Positions 8,899 through 17,363 of a DNA stretch of 63,151 nt are shown piece by piece. Position 1 is the stretch's first letter. Each line of letters begins with the position of its first letter. The notes under the pieces were generated by a model. It made no database searches, had not been told where the DNA came from, and saw only the letters and a list, made by a program, of their open reading frames with translations. Where the stretch lies: contig NZ_UTKY01000023.1 in the NCBI RefSeq assembly GCF_900583165.1, forward strand, positions 1 through 63,151, given 5' to 3'. This DNA is from Pseudomonas viridiflava (GTDB lineage: Bacteria; Pseudomonadota; Gammaproteobacteria; Pseudomonadales; Pseudomonadaceae). A program made the translations under genes and the position numbers.

Positions 8899-8948
8899 GC
8901 TCGTCTGCCGGCCAGTCGGTAACCGGCAGTGTTGGCTCACGGACGAGC
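8899..8948. terminator. Nested hairpin between convergent genes
   Basis: Outer arms GCTCGTC (8899-8905) and GACGAGC (8942-8948) enclose an inner hairpin with arms CTGCCGG (8905-8911) and CCGGCAG (8923-8929). It sits between the convergent response-regulator and DUF1203 genes. It probably acts as a bidirectional terminator or mRNA-end structure; there is no clear U-tract. Confidence 0.5.
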
Positions 8949-8966
8949 CACAAAGACCTGTGGTGC

Positions 8967-9434
8967 CTATGCCCTATCTATTCGGCCGGAGTAGCAACCC
9001 TGTTTGGCATGGTGCACGTGAATATAACTAATCTCGGGATTGGCAAACAGCCGAGTGACGACAGGTTCTAGTGCTGTTCCATCAACTACGTCAGCGTCGA
9101 GCATCATCCCATCGTCAGTGAACCCGCGAAGTGATAGTAGGCGGATTCGCATAGCCTCAGGCACCTGATCGACCGCCTCATAAGCCTGCATGGCCCACTC
9201 CCGTATGAAGATCGCGTGCGAGGCGCGGTATGGCGTGTTAGCCGGCTGACAGATATGGTTGAGTAACAGCACGCTCTGACCGAGTTCCGCATCTTTGATT
9301 TCGATACGGTCAGGAAAGCCTGGATTGCAGTCGACGATGTAACGCTTCATCCCAAGAGATGCCAGGTCTTGGTCGGGCAGCCCAAACAGTGACTGGAATG
9401 GCTCGGGGGAAAGGCCGGTTATACGGAACGCCAT
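8967..9434 (-). CDS. DUF1203 domain-containing protein
   Basis: A 155-aa protein matching the DUF1203 family over its whole length. It begins FRITGLSP and contains the conserved PYRASHAIFIRE and DADVVDG segments and a C-terminal YIHVHHAKQGCYSGRIDRA-like tail with His and Cys residues. The function of the family is not established. The start at 9434 has AGGAG 8 nt upstream; a longer reading frame extends to 9530 but lacks such a signal. It stands alone between the response regulator and a GNAT gene. Confidence 0.85.
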   Translation of the reverse strand: MAFRITGLSPEPFQSLFGLPDQDLASLGMKRYIVDCNPGFPDRIEIKDAELGQSVLLLNHICQPANTPYRASHAIFIREWAMQAYEAVDQVPEAMRIRLLSLRGFTDDGMMLDADVVDGTALEPVVTRLFANPEISYIHVHHAKQGCYSGRIDRA

Positions 9435-9598
9435 GGTCGTACTCCTATTGGTTTGGAGCCCTATCAGACTGGAATTCGTAAAATACTTGCTATCCGATTC
9501 TTGCGGCTGTATTCGAGCTGGCGCTTGCATCGCTCGTAGTAAGCACCCAATGCATCTCGAATCAGCTAGAAGGGTTCAAAGTGAACCAGGGATGATGA

Positions 9599-10045
9599 AT
9601 GAAACTAATCGAGATCCAACAGATTACGCACCTGCCACCGGATGTTCTTACCCTGGAGAAAGAGGCAACCGCAGAAGGCTTCAGGTTTTTGACCCGGCTG
9701 ATTGCGCAGTGGCGCTCCGGGATTAACCGCTTCAATGCTCCCGGTGAATGTCTCATGGCCGCGTATTCGAACCAGCGACTAATAGGAATCGGAGGTCTAT
9801 CAGTTGATCCTTATAGTAAGCCCGATATCGCAAGGCTACGGCGGGTATACGTGGCACCTGAGGCAAGGAATCAACACGTTGGTCAGGCGCTGGTACAAGC
9901 GTTGGTTGCACAGGCCGCTCTTCACTTTCAGAGGGTGCGTCTTTCCACCGATACGCCTGGAGGCGACGCGTTCTACCTACGCTGCGGCTTCATGCGAATA
10001 GACGATGTTCATGCCACTCACATCATGGAGCTGGTCAACAACTGA
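9599..10045 (+). CDS. GNAT family N-acetyltransferase
   Basis: A 148-aa acetyltransferase. The acetyl-CoA binding region reads RRVYVAPEARNQHVGQALV (about residues 80-98), and the C-terminal half has the FYLRCGF segment common to the fold. It is a single-gene unit on the plus strand, the second of six GNAT genes within 12 kb. Codon use is less GC-biased than in core genes of the window, consistent with accessory origin. Substrate unknown. Confidence 0.82.
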   Translation: MKLIEIQQITHLPPDVLTLEKEATAEGFRFLTRLIAQWRSGINRFNAPGECLMAAYSNQRLIGIGGLSVDPYSKPDIARLRRVYVAPEARNQHVGQALVQALVAQAALHFQRVRLSTDTPGGDAFYLRCGFMRIDDVHATHIMELVNN

Positions 10046-10126
10046 TCGGACCTAAGCGTCTACCAAACACACCTTGCGCAATTGGCCAGGTGCCCATCTA
10101 GCCGTCTCGACACCGTGATTCTCGCT

Positions 10127-10564
10127 TTACTTTCGTTGCTTCTCAAAACGAATGTCACCTTCGGGTAGGTGCTTCACGGGCTGCCAGCCAAGGTGTCTAT
10201 AGAATCCGCTCGCACGGCTTGCTTCAGCGGTTTCTAACCATATCTTCTGGTGGCGTTGAAATAGAAAAGACTCTGCTTTGTGCATCAGATTGCGCCCCAC
10301 CCCGTACCCTTCGAATTCCGGCAAGACGAAGACCGCGAATACGCAACCCTCTTCAATATCGACCATCGAAAAACCGACTGGAACACCACTGACCTCCGCG
10401 ACCCAAGCGCACGGACTCTCTGAAATTGCCTGACTTATCGCTTCAGGCGTTACGCCTATCTCCGTTAACTGATCTTGAGATAAGTGATTTTCCCGAACAC
10501 TGGTTCGAATCTTAAAAATCGCATCGATATCGGCAAGTTTGGCAAGCCGGATTACTGCGTCCAT
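10127..10564 (-). CDS. GNAT family N-acetyltransferase
   Basis: A 145-aa acetyltransferase with VFVLPEFEGYGVGRNLMHKAE (given here as its 73-93 region) forming the beta4-alpha3 acetyl-CoA loop, and a C-terminal SGFYRHLGW segment. The ATG at 10564 has AGGAAG 6 nt upstream. It faces the preceding GNAT gene tail-to-tail. It is of ordinary length for single-domain GNATs, with no hint of substrate. Confidence 0.82.
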   Translation of the reverse strand: MDAVIRLAKLADIDAIFKIRTSVRENHLSQDQLTEIGVTPEAISQAISESPCAWVAEVSGVPVGFSMVDIEEGCVFAVFVLPEFEGYGVGRNLMHKAESFLFQRHQKIWLETAEASRASGFYRHLGWQPVKHLPEGDIRFEKQRK

Positions 10565-10634
10565 GGCATCTTCCTTTTTTCCATCCGTGTGATGAAAGCA
10601 TCCTTACATATCCGGGCTATCAAGTATTTTAGAA

Positions 10635-10673
10635 GGGGACAGATTTATTTTTCCTAGAAATAAATCTGTCCCC
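10635..10673. repeat. Perfect 16-bp inverted repeat GGGGACAGATTTATTT
   Basis: Arms GGGGACAGATTTATTT (10635-10650) and its exact complement (10658-10673) enclose a 7-bp loop. This motif recurs in many gammaproteobacterial genomes, often near REP-associated tyrosine transposases, but no transposase is present here. It lies between two genes transcribed on the minus strand and could also work as a hairpin terminator for the cupin gene downstream of which it sits. Confidence 0.75.
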
Positions 10674-10708
10674 CTTTTCACACAATCTCGCCAAGTTGAT
10701 CGTGCACC

Positions 10709-11038
10709 TCAATCCACAATAAACAACTTCGCCCCAATGCTCGTCGATGAACGATGGCCTTCCATGTCATTGCCCACCTGGTAACTCATCCCCGCCGTCA
10801 GAATGAACTGGCGACCATCCTCCAACTCCGTGTGCAACTCGCCTTCGAGGCACAACAGCACATGCCCGCGCCAACACCAGTGATCAGCCAGGTAACCGGC
10901 GGTGTATTCCACCTTGCGCACACGCGTGGTGCCGAAGTGACAGGTACGCCATAAGGCGCTCCCGGTAATGCCTGGATGGACGACGGGTTCCAGCGTGGAC
11001 CAATCTGTGATGCCAAAGGGGACAGCGGTGAGATCCAT
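10709..11038 (-). CDS. DHCW-motif cupin fold protein
   Basis: A 109-aa small cupin. The motif segment DHWCWRGH (about residues 52-59) and the following GELHTELEDG place it in the DHCW-motif cupin group, single beta-barrel proteins of unknown biochemical function. The HRSST segment near the C-terminus supplies a further potential metal-binding His. It stands alone; the ATG at 11038 has only a weak ribosome-binding site. The region just upstream is shared with a divergent HIT-family gene. Confidence 0.82.
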   Translation of the reverse strand: MDLTAVPFGITDWSTLEPVVHPGITGSALWRTCHFGTTRVRKVEYTAGYLADHWCWRGHVLLCLEGELHTELEDGRQFILTAGMSYQVGNDMEGHRSSTSIGAKLFIVD

Positions 11039-11157
11039 AGTGGGCTCGGCGGCGGTTTGAAGAAGGTTGAGGCTATCCAGCCGGTGGCGTACGCGGTAGA
11101 CACAGATGGCTGGGTTTTGTGGGATACAGGCGATTTGTTAATCTGCCAGCGGCGCTT

Positions 11158-11667
11158 ATGGATTGGCTTATGCACATCGACCCTACGTATGTCCTTTATG
11201 AAACCGAACACTGGCTGCTGAACCATCACCTTGCTTCGACATTGCCGGGTTACCTGATGCTGGGCGCCAAGACACACCATCGGTCGCTGGCGGATATGCC
11301 AGAGGACGCACTGGCCGAGCTGGGCGGCTTACTGGCTAGAACCCAGCGGATCATGGAGTCGCAACTGCGGCCCAAATGGCTGTATATCAGCCGCTATGGG
11401 CATATGCCGGGATTCCCCCTGCACTTTCATTTCATCCCGGTGTATGACTGGGTGGAAGATGCATTCTGGCGGGACGAGCGTTATCGGGTACTGCAGGGTT
11501 TTGGTGCGCATGCTCAGGGTCAATCGCTGACGGACGGGGCGGAATTGACGCTGTTTGTGTGGCGAGAATACGGCGAAAGTCAGGTGCTGCCGCCGGTTGG
11601 GAGCGATTCAGTTCAGGAAGTGATTGCGCGGTTGCGGGCTGCTTTTGCTGCGGGCCAGGTGAGGTAG
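11158..11667 (+). CDS. HIT-family nucleotide hydrolase/transferase-like protein
   Basis: About 169 aa. The segment GHMPGFPLHFHFIPVYDW (about residues 83-100) resembles the histidine-triad motif in which alternating His residues bind the phosphate of nucleotidyl substrates. The leading GYLMLGAKTHHRSLADM block is also typical of HIT proteins. It could hydrolyse dinucleoside polyphosphates or AMP-linked compounds. The start is uncertain: ATG at 11158, ATG at 11170 or GTG at 11119 are all in frame and none has a strong ribosome-binding site. Confidence 0.7.
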   Translation: MDWLMHIDPTYVLYETEHWLLNHHLASTLPGYLMLGAKTHHRSLADMPEDALAELGGLLARTQRIMESQLRPKWLYISRYGHMPGFPLHFHFIPVYDWVEDAFWRDERYRVLQGFGAHAQGQSLTDGAELTLFVWREYGESQVLPPVGSDSVQEVIARLRAAFAAGQVR

Positions 11668-11687
11668 CGGGTGTACACGGTGCACAT

Positions 11688-11710
11688 GTGGGAGGGGGCT
11701 TGCCCCCGAT
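11688..11710 (+). repeat. Single REP sequence
   Basis: One copy of the GTGGGAGGGGGCTTGCCCCC REP core, without an inverted partner nearby, between the HIT gene and a convergent SMI1/KNR4-like gene. Solo copies usually reflect a decayed REPIN. Confidence 0.88.
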
Positions 11711-11794
11711 TGCGGAGTGTCAGGTGCTGGGTATGTTTGGTCGGGGTACATATCCGTTATTTGGGTGATGGCTGGTATGGGCTCCGACCGGGCT

Positions 11795-12193
11795 TTAGGC
11801 TTTAGCACTCGCATACCGCTCGTTCCACCAGACGACAAGCTCGGCATGTTGCTTGTGCGTGATCCACTGGATATTCGCTCGGTCTGTCGGGTCGCCTCCA
11901 AACACCAGTGGTTTCAGGTACCACTTGATCTTCGCGGTGAAGCGCGCGTCGGGGTGCAGTGATGGCTGTTGAGTCAGCGTAAACGGCGCGGCAAAGGTTG
12001 CATCGAGTGGCAGGGTGGGCACGGTAAGCATCACACCGGACGCGTTGATGACGATGAAATCATCCCAGCCCTTCAGGCCTACCAGCGTATAACCCGGCAG
12101 ATAACGATCGAATATGTAGGCTTGCATCGCGGCGAAGCTTTCATCCTGATCAAGGAGGATAAGGTAATCGTGGTTTTGCCAGCCTTCGTTCAT
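11795..12193 (-). CDS. SMI1/KNR4 (SUKH)-like protein
   Basis: A 132-aa protein. The GWDDFIVINASG segment and the C-terminal GGDPTDRANIQWITHKQH block are reminiscent of SMI1/KNR4 (SUKH) superfamily members, many of which are immunity proteins of contact-dependent or polymorphic toxins. No toxin gene is seen next to it, so immunity is only a possibility. The family assignment is from pattern recognition and is moderate. Confidence 0.5.
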   Translation of the reverse strand: MNEGWQNHDYLILLDQDESFAAMQAYIFDRYLPGYTLVGLKGWDDFIVINASGVMLTVPTLPLDATFAAPFTLTQQPSLHPDARFTAKIKWYLKPLVFGGDPTDRANIQWITHKQHAELVVWWNERYASAKA

Positions 12194-12457
12194 ATGAAAC
12201 TCACAGTGTGTGCGGTATTGATCAAAGATCGGCGCGGGTCTTGAGAACGTCCATTATTGGGCTATCGCGTCTTCGAAGCGGCCTGCTGCTGCCAGCAAGT
12301 CGCCGTCCTAGCTGGATCTTTGTAGTTGCGCGCGCAGGGGATGGGTGAGCATAACGGCGTTGGAGTGAATTGAGAAAGACAGCAACCAACCAAGATTGTT
12401 AGCATTCGGCCCTTCTTGCCCTAATGGCCTTCCAGGATGGTAGGTAGAGCGAAAAAT

Positions 12458-12940
12458 ATGCCCGTCACCCCCAATCAAAATCCCCCAGTCATATTGGTCC
12501 CCGCTCAACAAAGCGACTTGGACAATCTGGTAGCCATTCGAATCGAGGCCATGCGCGAAAGCCTGGAGCGCGTTGGGCGGTTTGATCCGGTGCGCGCGCG
12601 TGAACGGTTTGTCAGCAGCTTTGAAGCCTCCAATACGCACCACATCGAAGTATCCGGAGAGAGAGTTGGTTTTGTCGTGGTCAAGCATCACCACAATGAA
12701 CTCTTGCTCGACCACCTGTATGTGAGACCGAGCGCACAAGGCTCAGGTATAGGCTCTGTTGTTCTCGCGCACATTTTCAACGTGGCGGATGCGGCTGCGC
12801 TCCCGATTAAAGTGGGTGCTCTCAAAGAAAGCGCTTCGAATCGCTTTTATATCCGCCATGGCTTCCAATTTGTCGAAAGCAGTGAGTTCGACAATTATTA
12901 TGTTCGTCAGAACGTTCCGGCGGTTGGCCCTGCTTGCTAG
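12458..12940 (+). CDS. GNAT family N-acetyltransferase
   Basis: A 160-aa acetyltransferase with LYVRPSAQGSGIGSVVLAHI (about residues 87-106) as the acetyl-CoA loop and NRFYIRHGF further on. The ATG at 12458 is preferred; the reading frame opens 21 nt earlier without a better signal. It is convergent with the NADAR gene, 46 bp away. Third GNAT of the patchwork region; substrate unknown. Confidence 0.82.
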   Translation: MPVTPNQNPPVILVPAQQSDLDNLVAIRIEAMRESLERVGRFDPVRARERFVSSFEASNTHHIEVSGERVGFVVVKHHHNELLLDHLYVRPSAQGSGIGSVVLAHIFNVADAAALPIKVGALKESASNRFYIRHGFQFVESSEFDNYYVRQNVPAVGPAC

Positions 12941-12986
12941 CTGCATGTGATGCACCTAGACGTACGCTTTTACGCACTCAGGGCCA

Positions 12987-13550
12987 CTACCTTGGGGCTG
13001 GCACACTGGCCCCGTCCCGCACCTGCATCAGCGCAAAGCCCAGTAGGTTCAAGCCTTTCCAAAGATTCGGATTGTTCACATCCGCGTGGTCCTGCGCGAG
13101 CCCAATACCCCAGATGCTATCAACCGGGCTGGCCTCGACAATAACCCGCGAACCGGTGTGTAGAAGGTATTCGTTTAACGGCGGATTCTGCGAAAACTTG
13201 GCCTGGTTCGCTCGAACCACGATGTCGTATCGGTGTTGCAGCCAGACCTTTTCATCAAACTCGCGCACCTTGCGGCCAAGTGCTTTGGCGGCATTAGGCG
13301 TGGGAGCCTCGAACACCTGCGCACGAATGTCCTGATCGTCGAACAACGCCGCTTTCTCGGCCATCATGAAGTGCTCGGCCGTTGGGTAATGTTGACCCTC
13401 AACGATAAATTCGGCCTCAAACCATTGGCTGAAACACGAAGCCGTGACGACAGTTTTGCTGCGCTGGTGCCCCCAGAAAAACGTAAAGCTCAGCGCTTCT
13501 CCCGAGTTGAAACGGGCGCACAGTGCGTTCAAATGTTCAGAGTCGTTCAA
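12987..13550 (-). CDS. NADAR family protein (YbiA-like N-glycosidase)
   Basis: A 187-aa protein of the NADAR/YbiA family. The conserved blocks include YPTAEHFMMAEKAALF, a central KALGRKVREFD and a C-terminal DSIWGIGLAQDH. Characterised members are N-glycosidases acting on early riboflavin-pathway intermediates; others are linked to NAD/ADP-ribose chemistry or phage conflict systems. The start is a TTG at 13550 with GAGGG upstream. It stands alone, so the context does not favour one role. Confidence 0.85.
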   Translation of the reverse strand: MNDSEHLNALCARFNSGEALSFTFFWGHQRSKTVVTASCFSQWFEAEFIVEGQHYPTAEHFMMAEKAALFDDQDIRAQVFEAPTPNAAKALGRKVREFDEKVWLQHRYDIVVRANQAKFSQNPPLNEYLLHTGSRVIVEASPVDSIWGIGLAQDHADVNNPNLWKGLNLLGFALMQVRDGASVPAPR

Positions 13551-13705
13551 TGAGATGCCCTCGCTAACTGGAGACAGAAGTTACAACTACAGGGATGGCC
13601 GAGGCAACCACGAAGCTTGGCAGGTGAATAGAGCGCTTCATCCTCTGGCATCGGATAGAATCCGCAGCTTATTTCGACAATGCTTGCTACAAACGAGGGA
13701 ATTAC

Positions 13706-14146
13706 ATGACAAGGATGGCCGCTGTTTTCACCTTACTGAGTTGCATCGCGTCAGCCCCGGCATTGGCGGCGTCTGATTGCCCGTTTCCGCAGGGAATGCA
13801 GGCATCCATCGGTGCGTCGAAGCAAGCGATTGAGGCCAGGCAAGCCGGCGTCACCAAGGATGAACTGCTCACCAAAATTTCCCCCGCGGCCGATGGGCAG
13901 ATGTCCAAGATGCTAAAGAGCATCGTCGACGAGGTTTACGATTATCCGGTGCTGCTGCCCGAGGTGTATGCAGCCTTTCGGTTTGAGCGCTGCTTTGTTT
14001 CGCAGCAGCATGGGGAACAAGTGGCGGCGATGAAGTTTGCTGATGCTTATCCCCTGCTGAAGAAATGCGAACTGTTAGAACCGGAAGGGGCTCGACCGCC
14101 TTGTGCGATGCGGGTGGTGCATACGGTGACTGGGGTTCCAGAGTAA
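13706..14146 (+). CDS. Small exported protein of unknown function
   Basis: A 146-aa protein with a clear signal peptide (hydrophobic core, cleavage expected after ALAA near residue 22). The mature part has four cysteines, so disulfides are likely in the periplasm. No domain recognised. The ATG at 13706 has GAGGG upstream. It is convergent with the ProC-like gene, from which about 200 bp separate it. Confidence 0.65.
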   Translation: MTRMAAVFTLLSCIASAPALAASDCPFPQGMQASIGASKQAIEARQAGVTKDELLTKISPAADGQMSKMLKSIVDEVYDYPVLLPEVYAAFRFERCFVSQQHGEQVAAMKFADAYPLLKKCELLEPEGARPPCAMRVVHTVTGVPE

Positions 14147-14232
14147 TAGCCTGGGCCGGATAGCGTTCTCGCCAAGCCATAGCTGGATTCTAACAATGTG
14201 CTAACCGCTCGCTTCATCTCACCAAGGAGGCC

Positions 14233-14337
14233 ATGGCTAATTGTCTAAACGCAATTGCAACCATAGACTCACGAGCGGTCGATCTCGGGACGATGTGGCA
14301 AGTCGAGGTAATCTCGGAGCTGGCGGATGAACCCTAA
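14233..14337 (+). CDS. Possible 34-aa small protein
   Basis: A short reading frame starting MANCLNAIATIDSRAV and ending LADEP, with an AAGGAGG ribosome-binding site only 2-3 nt before the ATG, closer than usual. No family recognised; it could be a real small protein, the start of a decayed gene, or chance. It lies in the 204-bp gap between an exported protein and the ProC-like gene, and an ACCGCTCG / CGAGCGGT inverted repeat flanks its first half. Confidence 0.3.
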   Translation: MANCLNAIATIDSRAVDLGTMWQVEVISELADEP

Positions 14338-14350
14338 CGATTCATTCAAG

Positions 14351-15121
14351 TCATGAGATCTTTTTTTGCAACCGCCCCAACACCTCATTACACGCCTCTC
14401 TCCAGCCCTGCGTCGCCCCCTCCTGCTTCAGCACTTCCAACCCCGCTGCCGTAAACGTACCCGGCGTCGCAATCGCATTTCCCAAGGTTTGCAGATCAAC
14501 CTGCGGCTGATGGCGCGCGCTGGCCAGACAATCCTGAAGGTTCCCCATCACCAACTGCGCAGCCTGCTCCCGAGGCAAGCCCTTATCGACAAACCATTGC
14601 TGCAGATCGTCGAGAAAGAAATAGAACCAGCCGTTCATGCAAGCCGCCACGGTCGCCAGTTCAAACGCGTCTTCGTGCGTCAACACCGTCAAAGTACCCA
14701 GCGCTGCCAGCAGCGTTTCCTGGGGTTCGCCGCCTGGGGTGATAACGACGGTGGACTGATTGATCTGGGCCGCATACGACAGCATCGCACGTACGCATTG
14801 CGCTTGAGGGAACAGCGCCTTCAACTCGCTCAGTTTCAAACCCGCGACCAGTGAAACCAGGGTTTGCCCTGGCTTGAGTTGCACCTCCACCGCGAGCGTT
14901 TCAACCACGTCGGGCCGTACCCCCAACACCAGCAGGTCTGATGCATCAACCACGTGCTGGTTGCTGTCCATCACTTCACAAGCCCACACCTTGCGCAACT
15001 GCTGAGCTCGCTCATGATTGCGTGCAGACAGCACAATCCGCCCGGTGAAACCGCTGCGACGCAGGCCGATCACGACTTTTTCGGTCAGTTCGCCGACGCC
15101 CAGAATACCTACCTTCAACAC
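14351..15121 (-). CDS. ProC-like pyrroline-5-carboxylate reductase paralogue
   Basis: A 256-aa NAD(P)-dependent reductase with Rossmann motif GILGVGEL at the N-terminus. The remaining blocks (SLVAGLKLSEL, QCVRAMLSYAAQ, CMNGWFYFFLDDLQ) resemble P5C reductase, but the family hallmark near the C-terminus (typically TSPGGTT) reads IATPGTF, so the substrate may differ from P5C. The GTG at 15121 is chosen because GGAGG precedes it; the open frame extends further without such a signal. It may be co-transcribed with the kinase gene ending at 15192. Confidence 0.72.
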   Translation of the reverse strand: MLKVGILGVGELTEKVVIGLRRSGFTGRIVLSARNHERAQQLRKVWACEVMDSNQHVVDASDLLVLGVRPDVVETLAVEVQLKPGQTLVSLVAGLKLSELKALFPQAQCVRAMLSYAAQINQSTVVITPGGEPQETLLAALGTLTVLTHEDAFELATVAACMNGWFYFFLDDLQQWFVDKGLPREQAAQLVMGNLQDCLASARHQPQVDLQTLGNAIATPGTFTAAGLEVLKQEGATQGWREACNEVLGRLQKKIS

Positions 15122-15191
15122 AGTGTTGCCTCCGTACGATAATCGGTTATCGACAGCTCGGAGTTTCATCCTACACGCCACGACACACCCA

Positions 15192-15677
15192 TCAACCCCG
15201 ATGAACTTTAACCCGCAACCCCTCCCCCTCATCCGGTGCACAAAAGTAGCTGGTGATCAGTTCAAACTCCGCATCAGTCGCGGCAAATTCATGCTCCGCA
15301 CGCTGGTTACGACGATGCAACCTGCCTCGACAGGTATCATCGTCCACCTCAATGTAGTGAACACAATGGGAAGCCTCAGCGGCGTCAGCAAGGCTACGCA
15401 ACCACTGTCGGCTTTGAGGTGTATTGGCAGGAAAATCCAGGACCACTGTCACGCCAGTCCTCAGTAGATCGGTGACAAGCGGGCCTACCACCTCGCGGAT
15501 CTGGCTTGCGAGGCACACATAATCGGTGATGGATTTGATCTGATCAGGGTACAGCCGAGAGAGCCATTGATCCTCACTTAGCAGAATGGCCGACTGTTCG
15601 GAAGCCAGGCTTTTGGCCAGGGTTGATTTGCCGGAGGCTATTTTGCCTGACATGAGATGAAGCACGGGGTTGGGCAT
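15192..15677 (-). CDS. P-loop AAA/zeta-type kinase-like protein
   Basis: A 161-aa soluble ATP-binding protein. Walker A is GKIASGKST (about residues 9-17), a catalytic-type Asp lies in TVVLDFPANT, and a CRGRLHRRN lid-like segment follows. These features match small kinases or phosphotransferases of the AAA_33/zeta group. The ATG at 15677 has AGGAGA upstream; an in-frame ATG-independent extension reaches 15731. It lies 70 nt upstream of the ProC-like gene on the same strand. Substrate unknown. Confidence 0.72.
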   Translation of the reverse strand: MPNPVLHLMSGKIASGKSTLAKSLASEQSAILLSEDQWLSRLYPDQIKSITDYVCLASQIREVVGPLVTDLLRTGVTVVLDFPANTPQSRQWLRSLADAAEASHCVHYIEVDDDTCRGRLHRRNQRAEHEFAATDAEFELITSYFCAPDEGEGLRVKVHRG

Positions 15678-15791
15678 GGGGACGTCTCCTTGTCGAAGCC
15701 TGATGATGCTGATTGAAAAGCGTTGAAGCAATCACGGTCCAGCCACCGCCTGCGTTGGACTGCCATCACCGGGGGCAAACCCTAATGTCGG

Positions 15792-16091
15792 CTATGTACC
15801 TGTGGCAAACGTGATAACCCATCTTGGCCTCGTGCAGTTAACGGCTTCTTGTTGGTAGTCTTTGTTCCAGCTGTATGACCAGTCGACTGGCTTTCCTTGA
15901 TCGTCCCATTGTGACAATGCGAGCCCGTTGATGATCTCCAGTTCGAACCACGGGCGCTGCCATGCTTCGGCGTCCTGGACCAAGGCCGTGTCTTGCCACA
16001 GGAATTCTGTTTGCGCAACAAACGCCGCCCATGCGAACAGATTGTCTGAGGCTCGTTCCCCGAGGGTTAGCCAGTACTTTCTGACATCCAA
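15792..16091 (-). CDS. Conserved-looking small cytoplasmic protein
   Basis: A 99-aa protein rich in Trp (for example WAAFVAQTEFLWQD and DWSYSWNKDY). No domain recognised. The start is TTG at 16091 with AAGGAG upstream. The last 15 residues (from about NCTRPRW) look unlike the rest in composition, so the C-terminus may be frame-shifted or truncated relative to homologues; this is a suspicion only. Confidence 0.5.
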   Translation of the reverse strand: MDVRKYWLTLGERASDNLFAWAAFVAQTEFLWQDTALVQDAEAWQRPWFELEIINGLALSQWDDQGKPVDWSYSWNKDYQQEAVNCTRPRWVITFATGT

Positions 16092-16176
16092 TTAAGGGCT
16101 CCTTGTAGGCGTGTCGGCAGGTGAGAGTGGATGGATTGTGAGTGTTAAGTGATGGTACAGCAGCAGGTCTGCCGCC

Positions 16177-16199
16177 ATCGGGGGCAAGCCCCCTCCCAC
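16177..16199 (-). repeat. Single REP sequence
   Basis: One inverted copy of the GTGGGAGGGGGCTTGCCCCC REP core without a partner, in the divergent intergenic region before the next GNAT gene. Confidence 0.88.
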
Positions 16200-16256
16200 A
16201 GTTGAAGGTGCGCCGCTATCATGTTCCCCTTTCGCCCCACGCCTCAGGAAGCCCCC

Positions 16257-16748
16257 ATGCCCACCCTCACCCTGCGCAACGCCCTCCCCGCCGACGCCGC
16301 CCGCTGCTTTGAAATCGAAACCACCGCCTACGAAGGCGACGAGGCCGCGACCATGGAAAAGATCGCCACGCGCATTGCGCTGTACCCCGAAGGCTTTCTG
16401 ATCCTGGAAGCCGATGGTGAAACCGTGGGGTTTATCAACGGCGGCTGCGCCCATGAAGTGGTGATGTCAGACGAAGCCTTCAAGGAGCTGGTAGGCCATT
16501 CCGCCGACGCGCCAAACGTGGTGATCATGTCAGTAGTGGTTGACCCGGCGCACCAGGGCAAAGGCTATTCCACCACGCTGATGACCGAGTTTGTGCAGCG
16601 CATGCGTGACACGGGCAAGCAAACCATTCACTTGATGTGCAAGGACCAGCATGTGCCGCTGTACCAGCGCATGGGCTATCGCTATGTGCAGCCGTCGGCG
16701 TCGGACCACGGTGGGATGGCGTGGCATGAGATGGTCATGGCGATTTAA
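16257..16748 (+). CDS. GNAT family N-acetyltransferase
   Basis: A 163-aa acetyltransferase. MSVVVDPAHQGKGYSTTLM (about residues 92-110) is a textbook acetyl-CoA loop, and LYQRMGY follows. Spacing and the ETTAYEGDEAA start resemble arylalkylamine-type GNATs, which acetylate amines, but this is weak evidence for substrate. The ATG at 16257 has AGGA upstream; the frame extends back to 16221. Confidence 0.82.
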   Translation: MPTLTLRNALPADAARCFEIETTAYEGDEAATMEKIATRIALYPEGFLILEADGETVGFINGGCAHEVVMSDEAFKELVGHSADAPNVVIMSVVVDPAHQGKGYSTTLMTEFVQRMRDTGKQTIHLMCKDQHVPLYQRMGYRYVQPSASDHGGMAWHEMVMAI

Positions 16749-17043
16749 CGCACGTCGACCGGCGCGCAGTTGTATCAAAAGGTATTGCGGATAAAGACGG
16801 CACCGCGCGAAATGCATCCCTGCACGCTGAAAACCGCTGCAGCGCCTGAAACGACAAGCAAGAAACAGGACATGTACTACACCCCAATAATGCTTTTCAT
16901 CAGCGCACTTAATGGTGGTTTCAACTCGTTACATCCGCCTGAAACCATCGCATTGAATGAACGTCGAGGGCTCAGTAACCTCCGCGAAGCCCATCGACAA
17001 CCCACTGACGGGCCTTCGACTTCCTTAATCAGAAAGGTTTCCC

Positions 17044-17325
17044 ATGTCTTCAATCAATGCGTCGCGCCAAGCCTCATTGCCGTACCAAACCACTCAACTC
17101 CCCATCGACAACGACAAGCCACGCCCGAACCCCCTGGATCCCAAGGGAGGTGTTGATAGCGAACGGTTCAACCCCATGGACAAATGGGCCGGCGATGATG
17201 CTGAATACTTCAACCCGGCCACCCAAAGCTGGCAACCTACCCAAGCTGCGGGCAATGGCCGTTATACCGATCTTGGCGATCCTTACCGAGAGCCGGTAGA
17301 TTTTGAAGTGCGCGCCAATCGGTGA
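17044..17325 (+). CDS. Small hydrophilic protein of unknown function
   Basis: A 93-aa protein rich in Asp, Asn and Pro with repeated FNP segments (RFNPMD, YFNPAT) and no hydrophobic core, suggesting a largely disordered protein. The ATG at 17044 has an AAAGG motif upstream. No family recognised. The 295 bp before it contain no supported gene, only an open frame with no convincing start. Confidence 0.5.
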   Translation: MSSINASRQASLPYQTTQLPIDNDKPRPNPLDPKGGVDSERFNPMDKWAGDDAEYFNPATQSWQPTQAAGNGRYTDLGDPYREPVDFEVRANR

Positions 17326-17363
17326 CAGGAACGCAGCATCCGTAATCTAGGTGAGAACCCGTG

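Noticed and set aside
11795..12193. Immunity gene of a polymorphic toxin pair
   Set aside because: The SMI1/KNR4 likeness is moderate and no toxin gene lies beside it, so only the family hint is kept.
16770..17156. 128-codon open frame on the plus strand
   Set aside because: It overlaps the better supported 93-aa gene in another frame, has no clear ribosome-binding site at its start and no recognisable protein.
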